From Rhizonema sp. PD37 (GTDB lineage Bacteria; Cyanobacteriota; Cyanobacteriia; Cyanobacteriales; Nostocaceae), in NCBI GenBank assembly GCA_029379215.1, contig JAQYWO010000018.1:1-55110 (forward strand): a stretch of 55,110 bases of DNA, read 5' to 3'. Of this stretch, positions 9,238 to 17,842 are shown piece by piece; position 1 is the first letter of the stretch; each line of letters opens with the position of its first letter. Below the pieces are notes generated by a model, which saw only the letters and a program-made list of their open reading frames with translations, was not told the DNA's origin and did no database searches. The translations under genes and the position numbers were made by a program.

Positions 9238-9524
9238 GATTGTATCGGTGTTTCAGTCGCGAGATTTCCGGAAAGGCGTGGCGATCGCGGCAAATGAATC
9301 AGTCTTCAAGTCTATGCTTGGTTATTGGCTCAATTTCAAGATTAATCGAACTAACGCACACTCTACGAATACAGCAGCGCTTTTGGCTCAAGCACGATTC
9401 AATAAATAAATTGATTAGAGCAATTTTTGCGTAAGTCCAACGGAAGACTATCGGCTCAATGAAGCTGGAAATAATACGTTAATATCTGGATCATCTGAAG
9501 TTTTTGTTGGAAGAAGGCGGATTC

Positions 9525-11078
9525 ATGTTCCAAAAGATTGCTGCTCAGATTGCTTTTTCTAACTCATTTCCTTATCTAGTTACAGTTTTAGGCGTTACTA
9601 GTATAGTGGTCATACGAGGCTGGCGCTGGTGGTTTCAAAAGAACACTTACAAATCTCTACACTCGCTCCCCTCCCCTAAGAGACACTGGCTGTTAGGAAA
9701 TATCCCTCAAATATTGGCAGCAGTAAAACAGAAGAAATACTTCCAATTATTGTTTGATTGGAGCCAGCAGCTAGGACCAATGTATGTTTACTGGACAGGC
9801 CATCCAGTTCTCATTTTGAGTAAGCCAAAAGTTATCGAAGACACCATTGTCAATGGGATGAGAGATGGTAGCCTAGTTAGGTCATTCCAAGAAACGCTTG
9901 CTTGGAATGACCTTGCTGGACCGATTCTTTTGGGTCAAAACGCCACTGAGTGGCAGTGGCGACGCAAGGCTTGGAACCCCGAATTCAGTTCTAACAGTCT
10001 CTCCAGATATGTTGAGATGATTAGCAAAGCCTGCTCTCAAGTCATTGATACACTTAAAGAAACTGCGCCACCAAAAGAAGTTCAGGTAGATCCTCTGTTT
10101 GTAGAACTGACGATGAGGGTGATTTGCTGTATCGTACTGGGTATTCCTGTAGATAAAAAGAGCAAGAGTCATGAAGGACCACCCCTCGAAGTACTCAAGA
10201 TGTACGAGGCAATGTCTATTGTCGGCTATCGGTTCCTACGGTTAGTTACTGGCGAGAAGAGATGGATGAAATATTTGCCAACTAAAAATTCCCGCAATTA
10301 TTGGGCGGCCCGGCGATACTTAGAGGAATTTATTACTCCCAGAGTAGACTTAGCTTTACAGATAAGAGAACAAAACAAGACCGACTTATCACAGGTAAGT
10401 CCTTTGTTCCTTGAATCAATGTTAGTGAAAATAGCTACCAAAGAACCGAAATACAATCGGGAATCACTCATAGCCGAGGTTATTGAACTGTTAATAGCTG
10501 GTACTGACACCACAGCTCATACTTTATCCTTTGCCGTAGCAGAGTTAACCTTGAATCAAAGGGTTTTTCAGCAGGCACAGGCTATTGTAGACCAAGCTTG
10601 GGAAAGTCGAGGCGGTATTAATGCAGAAAGTCTCAAAGAGCTAGCTTACGTTCGCGCCATTATCAAGGAGACTTTGCGCCTTTACTCAGTCGCCTCCGGC
10701 TCGACTTCATTAGAGACTCAACGTGACATTGTTATTGAGGGTCAAGTTGTTCCTCGTGGGACAACAGTATCATGGTCAATGCTTGCGGCTGGAAGAGATC
10801 CATCTGTCTACCCTCAAAGTGAGGAATTTTTGCCGGAGCGTTGGTTAGAAAAGAGTACGGAAAGCAGTCCACTTCCAATGATCGACTTTGGCTCAGGTTA
10901 TCATCGTTGCTTGGGCGAGCATCTGTCAATGCAGGAAGCAACGGTAATGCTGGCAATGATGCTACGCTATTTTGACTGGGAGTTAGTTAACGGTCGTTCA
11001 TCAGTGGAAAATTTACAGCAGAACCTTTTGATTTATCCCTCCGACGGAATGCCAGTACGCTTTCGGTTGAGAAAGTAG
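9525..11078 (+). CDS. Cytochrome P450, membrane-anchored
   Basis: A 517-residue cytochrome P450 monooxygenase. An N-terminal hydrophobic helix (FPYLVTVLGVTSIVVIRGW) suggests a membrane anchor, followed by the proline-rich hinge SLPSPKRHWLLGNIP. The I-helix oxygen-activation motif is AGTDTTAH, the K-helix ExxR is ETLR, and the heme-thiolate loop is FGSGYHRCLGEH with the ligand Cys. All core motifs are intact. The frame is open to a TTG at 9504, but the ATG at 9525 follows GAAGGCGG and is preferred. No ferredoxin, reductase or biosynthetic partner is nearby, so the substrate is unknown; fatty acids, terpenoids or carotenoids are possible. The anchor is more typical of eukaryote-like and some cyanobacterial P450s than of soluble bacterial ones. 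Confidence 0.92.
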   Translation: MFQKIAAQIAFSNSFPYLVTVLGVTSIVVIRGWRWWFQKNTYKSLHSLPSPKRHWLLGNIPQILAAVKQKKYFQLLFDWSQQLGPMYVYWTGHPVLILSKPKVIEDTIVNGMRDGSLVRSFQETLAWNDLAGPILLGQNATEWQWRRKAWNPEFSSNSLSRYVEMISKACSQVIDTLKETAPPKEVQVDPLFVELTMRVICCIVLGIPVDKKSKSHEGPPLEVLKMYEAMSIVGYRFLRLVTGEKRWMKYLPTKNSRNYWAARRYLEEFITPRVDLALQIREQNKTDLSQVSPLFLESMLVKIATKEPKYNRESLIAEVIELLIAGTDTTAHTLSFAVAELTLNQRVFQQAQAIVDQAWESRGGINAESLKELAYVRAIIKETLRLYSVASGSTSLETQRDIVIEGQVVPRGTTVSWSMLAAGRDPSVYPQSEEFLPERWLEKSTESSPLPMIDFGSGYHRCLGEHLSMQEATVMLAMMLRYFDWELVNGRSSVENLQQNLLIYPSDGMPVRFRLRK

Positions 11079-11170
11079 GGGTCAAAATAAAAACATTCTC
11101 TTTTTCTGTACTCAAGACTGCTTAGAGCTTAACAGAACCGTATTGAGCGCTGCCTAACTGTTGATTTTAT

Positions 11171-11360
11171 CTACAATACCGAGTCAAAAATCTGTTGTGC
11201 AGTTAGATTGAATTGTGGGATAGGCGACACGATACGGTTAGTTCCTCTAAACGGGGTCATTTGATATTCGCCATCAATTAATTCGCACACAAAAATTGTC
11301 GGCTGTTTGGGATTGCCGATAAATTTACGCCCGCCCAACGGCACCAACGGTAGAAGTATT
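11171..11360 (-). pseudogene. Uma2-family endonuclease C-terminal remnant
   Basis: The reverse strand reads LVPLGGRKFIGNPKQPTIFV, then CELIDGEYQMTPFRGTNRIV, SPIPQFNLTAQQIFDSVL and TAG. This is the typical C-terminal end of cyanobacterial Uma2-family PD-(D/E)XK proteins (usual pattern: FIGxPKQPTI...GEYQ...FRG...RIxSP...LxLTAxQIF). The frame is closed by a TAA just upstream and the catalytic core is missing, so only the tail of a lost gene survives. Confidence 0.6.
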
Positions 11361-11563
11361 GCTTAAACAAACACCTACGGAATTTAATATTGAAGATGAA
11401 GATGAGTTGGAAGCCAGTATAGATGGGTTGTTAGATGAGTTTGCATTATCTGTTGGGGCAATAGCAACGCTGTCAAACTATGCCGTCAGTCGTGAAGGTA
11501 TTTACGATCCTCGTGCCTAACTGTGATCTATACTTATGGACACAAACCGAAGAATTAACAATT

Positions 11564-11845
11564 ATGCAGAACTTTGTAACTAGATTCCCAAAGTTACGCG
11601 AAGCATGGGAGCAAGGTTTGCAGGAAGGATTAAACCAAGTTGCACTTAATATGTTACGCGAAGGCATCGATTTGACTCAAGTCACAAAGTTGACAGGACT
11701 ATCACTTGAACAAGTTAAAAGCTTACAAGATAGTGACTCAGATAATTCTCAAGCACTAGTGAAAGATTTTCTGGAGTTAAGCGAGTCATCACTCAACAAA
11801 ATTTGGCTAAATCCAGAGGAAGACGAAGCTTGGAAGGATCTATAG
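11564..11845 (+). CDS. Rpn-type C-terminal tail fused to antitoxin-like tail (probable remnant)
   Basis: A 93-residue frame, extendable to an ATG at 11480. The first half (RFPKLREAWEQGLQEGLNQV, then VTKLTGLSLEQVKSLQ) is the helical tail seen at the end of Rpn/PD-(D/E)XK transposase-like nucleases; compare 44601-45398, which ends VVKATGLTVEQVQQLQ. The last 25 residues (FLELSESSLNKIWLNPEEDE) resemble the end of small cyanobacterial antitoxins. Upstream, 11342-11518 also encodes an acidic frame (TEFNIEDEDELEASIDGLLD) that stops at 11518. The whole 11.1-11.9 kb area is best read as overlapping debris of toxin/nuclease genes; whether this frame is expressed is doubtful. Confidence 0.4.
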   Translation: MQNFVTRFPKLREAWEQGLQEGLNQVALNMLREGIDLTQVTKLTGLSLEQVKSLQDSDSDNSQALVKDFLELSESSLNKIWLNPEEDEAWKDL

Positions 11846-11949
11846 AAAACCTTGTCCGAAGGGATGTGATTTCGCTATCAACCGTAATAAAGTATAAATA
11901 GGTTTACCTAATAATTGGGCAGAGGTTCTTAAGGGCAGTCTGAGGCTGC

Positions 11950-13128
11950 TCACTTGCGCCGCAGTTTAACAAAGCTCGTAAAACCAACTGCTAACATAAT
12001 TAATGCCATTGCACAAACTCCATGCCACTGCCAGTGACTCCAGCCATAGGCACCGAGAAACGAACCTAACGCTCCCCCAATAAAGTAAAAGGTGATGTAG
12101 ATAGCGTTCAAACGACTGTGAAACTCTGAGGGTAGACTGTAAATTCTTGCCTGGTTTGAAACCATAGTGCTTTGCACACCTAAATCAAGCAGAATTACGC
12201 CGATAATTAATCCGAGAATTTGATGACCAAATACCCAGAATATCAGAAACGATGAAGTTGTAATCATTAAGCCCAACCCGACAGTCAATTTGGGGTTTCT
12301 TTTGTCGGCTAACTTCCCCACTAAAGGCGCTGCTGCTGCTCCCACTACACCAACTAACCCAAATAACCCCGTCACCTCACTACCATAGTGATAAGGCGGT
12401 TGTGCTAACAGAAAAACGAGAGTACTCCAAAAGGCACTGAAAGCTCCAAAAGACATCGCTCCTGCCAGGGAAGCCTCACGCAATATAGAGTGTTCTTGTA
12501 TTAATTTAAACAAAGAGCCGATAAGCTGCGGATAAGGAACTTGCAGTGAAGGTTGGCTTTTCGGCAGCATCCGGGATAAAACGATCGCCATCACAATCAT
12601 CAGCGCACTCGCAAGCCAAAACATCGCCCGCCAGCCCAAAGTCGCTCCCACAAAACCACTAACTGTTCGTGCTAAGAGAATTCCGATGAGCAGCCCACTC
12701 ATCACCATACCAACGATTTTCCCCCGTTGCTGCGGTTTTGCCAGTTGTGCAGCAAACGGAACTATTAACTGAGGTGTAATTGTCGTAATACCCATCACTA
12801 AACTTGCCACCGACAAGCAAGCAAAGTTAGGTGACACTGCCGTCACTGCCAACGCCACTGCTGTTAACATCAGCATTGTCAAAATTAATCTCCGCTTCTC
12901 CATCAAGTCGCCTAATGGCACGAGCAAGAAAATTCCCACAGCATAGCCAATCTGCGTCAACATGGGAATTAACCCAGTGGCGTGAGCAGAAGCATGAAAG
13001 CTTTGTTGTAAAAGTGCCAGCAAGGGTTGGTTGTAGTACAAATTAGCAGCAGCAGCCCCACTGGTAATTGCCATGATCCATACAAGGCTGCCTTTTAATG
13101 AATCTTGGTTTGCAAATGCAGTTTTCAT
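11950..13128 (-). CDS. MFS efflux transporter
   Basis: A 392-residue major facilitator with twelve predicted hydrophobic segments. The first transmembrane region is followed by NLYYNQPLLALL, a signature of a bacterial MFS efflux subfamily. The loop 2-3 motif is PLGDLMEKRRLIL, the motif A equivalent (G-D-x4-K-R-R). The C-terminal half repeats it as PLVGKLADKRNPKL. It should export a small molecule or drug by proton antiport across the cytoplasmic membrane. It is divergent from the GntR/FCD gene at 13286, with a 22-bp palindrome between them, so that regulator probably controls it. The substrate cannot be inferred. Confidence 0.88.
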   Translation of the reverse strand: MKTAFANQDSLKGSLVWIMAITSGAAAANLYYNQPLLALLQQSFHASAHATGLIPMLTQIGYAVGIFLLVPLGDLMEKRRLILTMLMLTAVALAVTAVSPNFACLSVASLVMGITTITPQLIVPFAAQLAKPQQRGKIVGMVMSGLLIGILLARTVSGFVGATLGWRAMFWLASALMIVMAIVLSRMLPKSQPSLQVPYPQLIGSLFKLIQEHSILREASLAGAMSFGAFSAFWSTLVFLLAQPPYHYGSEVTGLFGLVGVVGAAAAPLVGKLADKRNPKLTVGLGLMITTSSFLIFWVFGHQILGLIIGVILLDLGVQSTMVSNQARIYSLPSEFHSRLNAIYITFYFIGGALGSFLGAYGWSHWQWHGVCAMALIMLAVGFTSFVKLRRK

Positions 13129-13203
13129 AAATGGTATTCACTCGATGAAATTTCAATCTTGATTCTTAGGAGTTGGTTTTTACATGCTTATCTACTTACT
13201 TAT

Positions 13204-13225
13204 TAACGATTATCGATAATCGTTA
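13204..13225. promoter_or_regulatory. Perfect 22-bp palindrome, candidate GntR operator
   Basis: The sequence at 13204-13225 (taacgattat, cgataatcgtta) is a perfect palindrome. Its core attatcgata (13209-13218) recurs at 13239-13248, exactly 30 bp away, about three helical turns, on the same face of the DNA. It lies 79 bp upstream of the MFS start and 60 bp upstream of the gntR start. This is the layout expected for a self-regulating divergent operator. Binding by the 13286-13918 protein is inferred. Confidence 0.6.
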
Positions 13226-13285
13226 TGATTGAATATAGATTATCGATAGTTTATAGTCAACAAAGAAGTGAGATTATCTTGACAG

Positions 13286-13918
13286 ATGAAGTTGAAGCGT
13301 GAATGCATGAGCGATCGCCTCAAGCAAGTGCTGTTAGAGCGCATCCTTGACGGCACTTATCAACCGGGCGATCGCTTAGTTGAATTGCAAATTGCTCGGG
13401 AAATGGAGACAAGTCAAGCACCTGTAAGAGAAGCACTCTACGAGCTCGCAGCAATGGGCTTAGTAGAATCGGAAGCTTATCGAGGAACTCGTGTACGGCA
13501 AGTTAGCGCCGAAGAATTGCAGGAATCGTACCAAGTGCGAGCAATTTTAGAAGAGATGGCAGCGCAGTTAGCCGCTCCCAAGTTCTACAAAAATCCCCTG
13601 CCTTTACAAACGGCACATGCAGCCGTGCAAGCTGCCGCACAGACAGGGGATGTTGATGCTCACGCCAAACTCGACGCAGCTTTTCATCGGCTTATTGTAG
13701 AAACGAGCGGTAACAGCGTCCTTTTACGTGTGTGGGACTCCTTAAGCTTTGAAACTTGGACACGAATTAATTTAATGTTAATCAAAAGTAAAACCGTCGA
13801 TTTACAATCATTGATTGAGGAACATCAGCAAATTGTCGATGCATTCATGCTATGCGATGGCAAAACTGCCGGAAGGTTGTTACATCAACATCTTGAAGCA
13901 GCTATAAAGATTGCATAG
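13286..13918 (+). CDS. GntR family (FCD domain) transcriptional regulator
   Basis: A 210-residue regulator. The N-terminal winged helix-turn-helix spans about 10-70: ERILDGTYQPGDRLVELQIA, then the recognition region SQAPVREALYELAAMGLVE. The C-terminal all-helical FCD ligand domain (about 80-205) has YQVRAILEEMAAQLAA and metal-ligand-type residues D and H in AHAKLDAAFHRLIVE and in LIEEHQQIVDAF. FCD regulators bind organic acids or related metabolites and usually repress adjacent genes. It is divergent from the MFS exporter across an intergenic region with an operator-like palindrome, so it probably controls the exporter and itself. A second start, ATG 13307 (MSDRLKQ), is possible. Confidence 0.9.
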   Translation: MKLKRECMSDRLKQVLLERILDGTYQPGDRLVELQIAREMETSQAPVREALYELAAMGLVESEAYRGTRVRQVSAEELQESYQVRAILEEMAAQLAAPKFYKNPLPLQTAHAAVQAAAQTGDVDAHAKLDAAFHRLIVETSGNSVLLRVWDSLSFETWTRINLMLIKSKTVDLQSLIEEHQQIVDAFMLCDGKTAGRLLHQHLEAAIKIA

Positions 13919-13944
13919 GATGATTATTGCTCTTGAAGTACATC

Positions 13945-14313
13945 TCAAAACTTTTGCATGTTCATGCTAACTGGATCAAAACCTCTGGAAAAGCGCGTGC
14001 TATTATCATAGTAAGCGCCACTGAGATCGGCACCATACAATTTGGCTTTGTTGAGCCTAGCTCCCCTCAAATTTGCTCGATGCAGATTAACGCCACTAAG
14101 GTTAGCCCGCGTCAAATTGGCTTTAGCTAAGTTGGCACCTCCTAAGTTAGCTCCCCACATTTTAGCTTTAGCTAGGTTAGCTTCTGTTAAGTCTGCTGCA
14201 AATAAATTTATTCCAACGATGTTGGCTTCAATGAGCTTAGCTCCTTTTAACTTAACTGTGGAAAAATCTCTTTCTCCTGCAGCGTAACGTTGCTTTAGTT
14301 CGTCAGCATTCAT
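13945..14313 (-). CDS. Pentapeptide-repeat protein
   Basis: A 122-residue protein. After an N-terminal segment MNADELKQRYAAGERDFSTV that is common in cyanobacterial members come about 14 tandem five-residue repeats with the A(D/N)LxxAxL pattern: GAKLIEANIVGINLFAADLT, then EANLAKAKMWGANLGGANLA. These should form a short right-handed quadrilateral beta helix. It ends in a non-repeat cap (YYDNSTRFSRGFDPV). No signal peptide is present. Its ATG overlaps the stop of the upstream gene by ATGA (14310-14313), indicating translational coupling with 14310-14615. Function is unknown for most such proteins. Confidence 0.88.
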   Translation of the reverse strand: MNADELKQRYAAGERDFSTVKLKGAKLIEANIVGINLFAADLTEANLAKAKMWGANLGGANLAKANLTRANLSGVNLHRANLRGARLNKAKLYGADLSGAYYDNSTRFSRGFDPVSMNMQKF

Positions 14314-14615
14314 GTTTTACCTTCCTTCATGAGTAAAACAGAAGCTATCTGTTCCCATTCCTGAGCGAGTGGCAAATGAGACTCTGGCTGCTCACCGCGT
14401 TTGTACCAGTAACGAGCGTTAATCTCGTCACCTTCCTCTCGATGTAAGTATGCGTGAATCCACGCACTATCAGCATCACTGGCATCTTGGACTAATTCAT
14501 GTGCGGTGTCCCAGTTACCTTTTTTAAGATGCCACATTGCCTGTAACCGTCTTGGCAGTGACTCAGGACATTTTTGCTGTTCTGTAAGTTCCTTAAATTC
14601 CTCTAAAGTCATCAT
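14310..14615 (-). CDS. Small conserved protein of unknown function
   Basis: A protein of about 101 residues. The frame opens at TTG 14678, but the N-terminal 21 residues look non-coding, so the paired ATG codons at 14615/14612 (MMTLEEFKELTEQQ) are preferred. It contains LPRRLQAMWHLKKGNWDTAH and SAWIHAYLHREEGDEINARY, then WYKRGEQPES. That helical, TPR-like arrangement is often seen in small cyanobacterial and proteobacterial proteins of unknown role. Its TGA overlaps the start of the pentapeptide gene by 4 bp, so both are probably made from one transcript. No membrane segment or catalytic motif is visible. Confidence 0.65.
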   Translation of the reverse strand: MMTLEEFKELTEQQKCPESLPRRLQAMWHLKKGNWDTAHELVQDASDADSAWIHAYLHREEGDEINARYWYKRGEQPESHLPLAQEWEQIASVLLMKEGKT

Positions 14616-15076
14616 TTGAAAAAAGGGTGTAGGGAGTAGAGAGAAGCCACTGTGCGATACGGATGTGCGCCGTTGCAACGCCGTATCGCTTTATATAAAT
14701 TCACGTCAGTGGCTTTGGGAAATTGGGAAAAAGGGAATGGAAAGATAATTATCTGTTTGCCCATGCCCAATGTCCTTTTTCCCAATTACTAATTACCAAG
14801 CAATATATATGTCTGATTATCAACTTAACGTTATTATATCCAGCCTCAAGACGAGTACCGCTTTGCAGTATTAAAAATTAAAAAAGTCAATATGCTTAGG
14901 CTTTGTAGCTGACAGGAGTCTAAATGATTACTCTTAAAGCACTCTTGTTAAACACCACAATCATGAATGACAACGTTTGTAATAATCGGTACAACATATT
15001 GCCAGATTCAAAAACAGGGGCTTGTATCATTAATGAAACAATTAAAAATTATTTCTCAGGTTTTAATTTTTAATTT
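14616..15076. other. Intergenic with 14-bp inverted repeat
   Basis: No gene is supported. A perfect 14-bp inverted repeat (aattgggaaaaagg 14721-14734, and its complement 14774-14787) encloses 39 bases. An A/T-only repeat (aattaaaaat ... ttaatttttaatt, about 15040-15076) lies just after the glycosyltransferase stop and could serve as its 3' hairpin. Confidence 0.45.
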
Positions 15077-16345
15077 TCAAGAGTTTCTCTTCCCCACTCC
15101 TATTCCAGTAGGCTCTTGAGTTTGATTAGTATCTATTGCCAACTGGATTTGTTGGCGAATTTGCTGTACGATGTTTATACGGTCATAGTAACGAATTGCG
15201 ACTTCCCTGGCAGCTGCACCTAAGCGATCGCACAACTCCGAATTGCGTAGCAGTTCCAGGCAAGCTTGTGCAAAAGCTTTTGGGTTGTCACGCATCAAGA
15301 ATTCTTTGCCATCTGACATTGCCAATCCTTCCGCACCAATGCGAGTGGCGACGATAGGTTTGCCGTAGGCTGAGGCTTCTACCATTTTAACGCGGGTTCC
15401 CCCACCTGACAAAACAGGGCAGCACACGACACGCGATCGCTGATAAAGTGCATCTAAATCCTCGACAAATCCCGCAAACTCAACACCAGGGACTCCTTTA
15501 TTGTAACTACGAAGATGATGCGGTTCAGGGCCTGCAATAGTCAATCGTGCTTCTGGCATAACTTCGTAGATATGAGGCCAGACTTTTTCAATTAAAAAGT
15601 TAGCGGCATTAATATTGGGGTAGTAATAGTAACCTCCTAATAGAAGTAAAGTCGGTTCAATCGTGATTGGTTGTAATTCAGGGATAGCGATAGCGTTGGG
15701 TACGGTGATGACGCCTGGTAATTGCCACAAATCTTTCAGGTAACGGCGATCGCCTTCCGAACAAACAAAGGAAAACTTTGCCAAACGAATTGCTTGCAAC
15801 TCACCCCAAAGACGGGTAGGCACTTGTAAGTAATACAGCAATGTTCTCAGTCGAGTCGGTGGCTGGCTAATTTGCCGCATAAAACTGATGTGTTCAATAT
15901 CGTCTAGATCCAGAACAATGGGTGGCAGTGCTTGGTTTGTCAGCATAACAGCACTCATTGATGAGAGCCGATGCACAAATATTGCATCTGGCTTTCGACT
16001 CAAACACATTTCCAGTGCTTGCATTTGCTGTTCTGATACTGAAAACTGCTTGAAGAAGTTGAAAATGCCACCCCATTGCTGTTGCCATTTAGGACGTGAA
16101 TTCTGTTGTGCGGCTGTGGGGCACAGATAGAGATTCATCTGCGTTTGCCAAAATTGGGAACAGTCGCGTTCTGTTCGAGCGCTCGCTTCTCTTGAAAGTT
16201 CTGTATCAGGAGCTACAAAAAATAGCATATCTAGTTGAGCAATCTCTTTGATTGCATCCACAAACATAGCCATACGTTTATAAATACCTTGAGTACTGGT
16301 GCTAAAATCACTCGGCAAGTGAGTAGAGATAAATAAAATTCGCAT
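15077..16345 (-). CDS. Glycosyltransferase, GT4-like
   Basis: A glycosyltransferase of about 422 residues with a GT-B fold. The N-terminal strand MRILFISTHLPSDFSTSTQG has the usual first loop. The C-terminal nucleotide-sugar domain contains LLLGGYYYYPNINAANFLIE and ARLTIAGPEPHHL. The catalytic-site region is VVCCPVLSGGGTRVKMVEAS, followed by AYGKPIVATRIGAEGL, matching the E-x7-E-type donor site of GT4 enzymes. The frame reaches a TTG at 16369, but ATG 16345 begins exactly at the conserved first strand. It is probably cytoplasmic or membrane-associated and transfers a sugar to lipid, polysaccharide or another acceptor; acceptor and donor are unknown. It stands 75 bp from purM on the same strand without a functional connection. 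Confidence 0.88.
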   Translation of the reverse strand: MRILFISTHLPSDFSTSTQGIYKRMAMFVDAIKEIAQLDMLFFVAPDTELSREASARTERDCSQFWQTQMNLYLCPTAAQQNSRPKWQQQWGGIFNFFKQFSVSEQQMQALEMCLSRKPDAIFVHRLSSMSAVMLTNQALPPIVLDLDDIEHISFMRQISQPPTRLRTLLYYLQVPTRLWGELQAIRLAKFSFVCSEGDRRYLKDLWQLPGVITVPNAIAIPELQPITIEPTLLLLGGYYYYPNINAANFLIEKVWPHIYEVMPEARLTIAGPEPHHLRSYNKGVPGVEFAGFVEDLDALYQRSRVVCCPVLSGGGTRVKMVEASAYGKPIVATRIGAEGLAMSDGKEFLMRDNPKAFAQACLELLRNSELCDRLGAAAREVAIRYYDRINIVQQIRQQIQLAIDTNQTQEPTGIGVGKRNS

Positions 16346-16419
16346 GACAGTGTTTTGGACAGATCTCAAATAGCAAAATTGTTACTCAACAGCGTTTATT
16401 CCGTAATATTTGGGTAGCA

Positions 16420-17454
16420 TTAAGTACTAACAGGTAATCCTACTAATTCACCTTCTCCCGCAATCACCTCACCAATCGCACAAGCAACTTGATTGTGTGA
16501 TTCAAAGTAAGAAATTGTTTGCTGTGCCTGATGAGGAGGTATTAATAGCACAAATCCAATACCCATATTGAAAGTATTATACATGGCGTCGCGACTGACC
16601 GAACCAACTTGTGCTAACCACTGAAAAACAGGTGGAATAGACCAACTATTAGTGTCAATTTTAACAGCTTGCCCGTTACCCAAACATCTCGGCAAATTTT
16701 CTGGCAAACCTCCGCCTGTGATATGAGCCATACCGTGAATTTCCAACCCCGCTTGACGTGCAGCTAAGACAGGTTTGACGTAAATACGTGTAGGAGTGAG
16801 GAAAGTTTCTCCCAAAGTTTGACCATTTAGTAGTTCTGGGCGATCGCTCCACGAAAAGCCTTTTTCGCTGACAATTTTCCGCACCAAACTAAAGCCATTG
16901 CTGTGTACTCCTGCACTTGTAAGAGCGATCGCCACATCGCCTACTTGTACTTGAGAACCATTAAGCATCTGGCTTTTTTCCACAATTCCTACACAAAACC
17001 CTGCCAAGTCATATTCACCCATTTGGTAGAAATCTGGCATTTCCGCCGTTTCTCCTCCCAATAAAGCACAGCCTGCCTGTTTACACGCCATTGCTATACC
17101 CGTAACCACCTGAGTCAGTTGCTCTTGATCTAGCTTGCCTGTTGCCACATAATCTAAGAAAAATAGTGGTTCTGCGCCACAAGTTAGTACATCGTTGACG
17201 CACATCGCCACCAAATCAATCCCAACGGTGTCATGACAGTTGAGAATTTGAGCAACTTTCAGCTTTGTACCCACACCATCAGTTCCAGAAACCAAAACAG
17301 GTTCTTGATAACCAGAAGGTAGTTGAAAGCAACCACTGAAGCCACCTAGCCCACCAATAACTTCCTGTCTAAAGGTACTTTGAACCAAACTGCGAATTTG
17401 ATTGACAAATGCCCGACCGGCCTCAACGTCAACGCCTGCATCTCGATAATCCAT
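16420..17454 (-). CDS. purM: Phosphoribosylformylglycinamidine cyclo-ligase (AIR synthetase)
   Basis: A 344-residue PurM: ATP-dependent closure of FGAM to aminoimidazole ribonucleotide, the fifth step of purine synthesis in the cytoplasm. The start [17 protein letters not shown] is the family N-terminus. The ATP/substrate loop [15 protein letters not shown] and the segment [20 protein letters not shown] are conserved, as are [11 protein letters not shown] and [17 protein letters not shown]. Length is normal and nothing is missing. No other pur gene is adjacent, as is usual in cyanobacteria, where purine genes are dispersed. Confidence 0.97.
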   Translation of the reverse strand: MDYRDAGVDVEAGRAFVNQIRSLVQSTFRQEVIGGLGGFSGCFQLPSGYQEPVLVSGTDGVGTKLKVAQILNCHDTVGIDLVAMCVNDVLTCGAEPLFFLDYVATGKLDQEQLTQVVTGIAMACKQAGCALLGGETAEMPDFYQMGEYDLAGFCVGIVEKSQMLNGSQVQVGDVAIALTSAGVHSNGFSLVRKIVSEKGFSWSDRPELLNGQTLGETFLTPTRIYVKPVLAARQAGLEIHGMAHITGGGLPENLPRCLGNGQAVKIDTNSWSIPPVFQWLAQVGSVSRDAMYNTFNMGIGFVLLIPPHQAQQTISYFESHNQVACAIGEVIAGEGELVGLPVST

Positions 17455-17507
17455 AATTATATTTAGTGAAGAGTGAGGAGTGGGAAGTTAGAAACACGAG
17501 TGAAAAA

Positions 17508-17714
17508 TCAAAATACCTCATCTTCAATTCCGCGCCACCATTCTCCCAAATTCATGAGGTCTTTGTGAATATCTTCTAATTCTTCAACGTATTCATTTTC
17601 TGAGATAAGAGATCGACGTTCTTGAAGTTTCTTTAGTCGTAGTTGTAGCAATAGCCAAGGCTTGGCAATGCTATTAGTTGCTTCCATGTATTGCGCTAGT
17701 TCTTTGCTATTCAT
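17508..17714 (-). CDS. Small conserved hypothetical protein
   Basis: A 68-residue acidic, helical protein (MNSKELAQYMEATNSIAKPW, then LQLRLKKLQERRSLISENEY, ending NLGEWWRGIEDEVF). The start ATG 17714 was chosen over the preceding GTG (17717). No domain was recognised. It lies between purM and the sodB terminator. Its compact, charged helical composition and the absence of stops suggest a real gene. Function is unknown; the paired Trp near the C-terminus might mark a small protein-interaction motif. Confidence 0.6.
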   Translation of the reverse strand: MNSKELAQYMEATNSIAKPWLLLQLRLKKLQERRSLISENEYVEELEDIHKDLMNLGEWWRGIEDEVF

Positions 17715-17737
17715 CACGTTCTCATCAATATGGATGC

Positions 17738-17772
17738 CTAAAAAACAGCCACGATGCTGTTCGTGACTGTTT
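17738..17772 (-). terminator. Rho-independent terminator of sodB
   Basis: Read on the reverse strand, the arms aaacag/cacga and tcgtg/ctgttt pair with one mismatch around a 6-base loop (17743-17772). They are followed at once by a run of six T residues. The hairpin is 70 bp past the sodB stop, the expected place for an intrinsic terminator. Confidence 0.7.
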
Positions 17773-17842
17773 GTCAGTAATTCTTAAAGGTTTAACCGAG
17801 AAATAAAGCAGTTGTCAGAACTTGTTCGTAAAAGCTCCCAGC

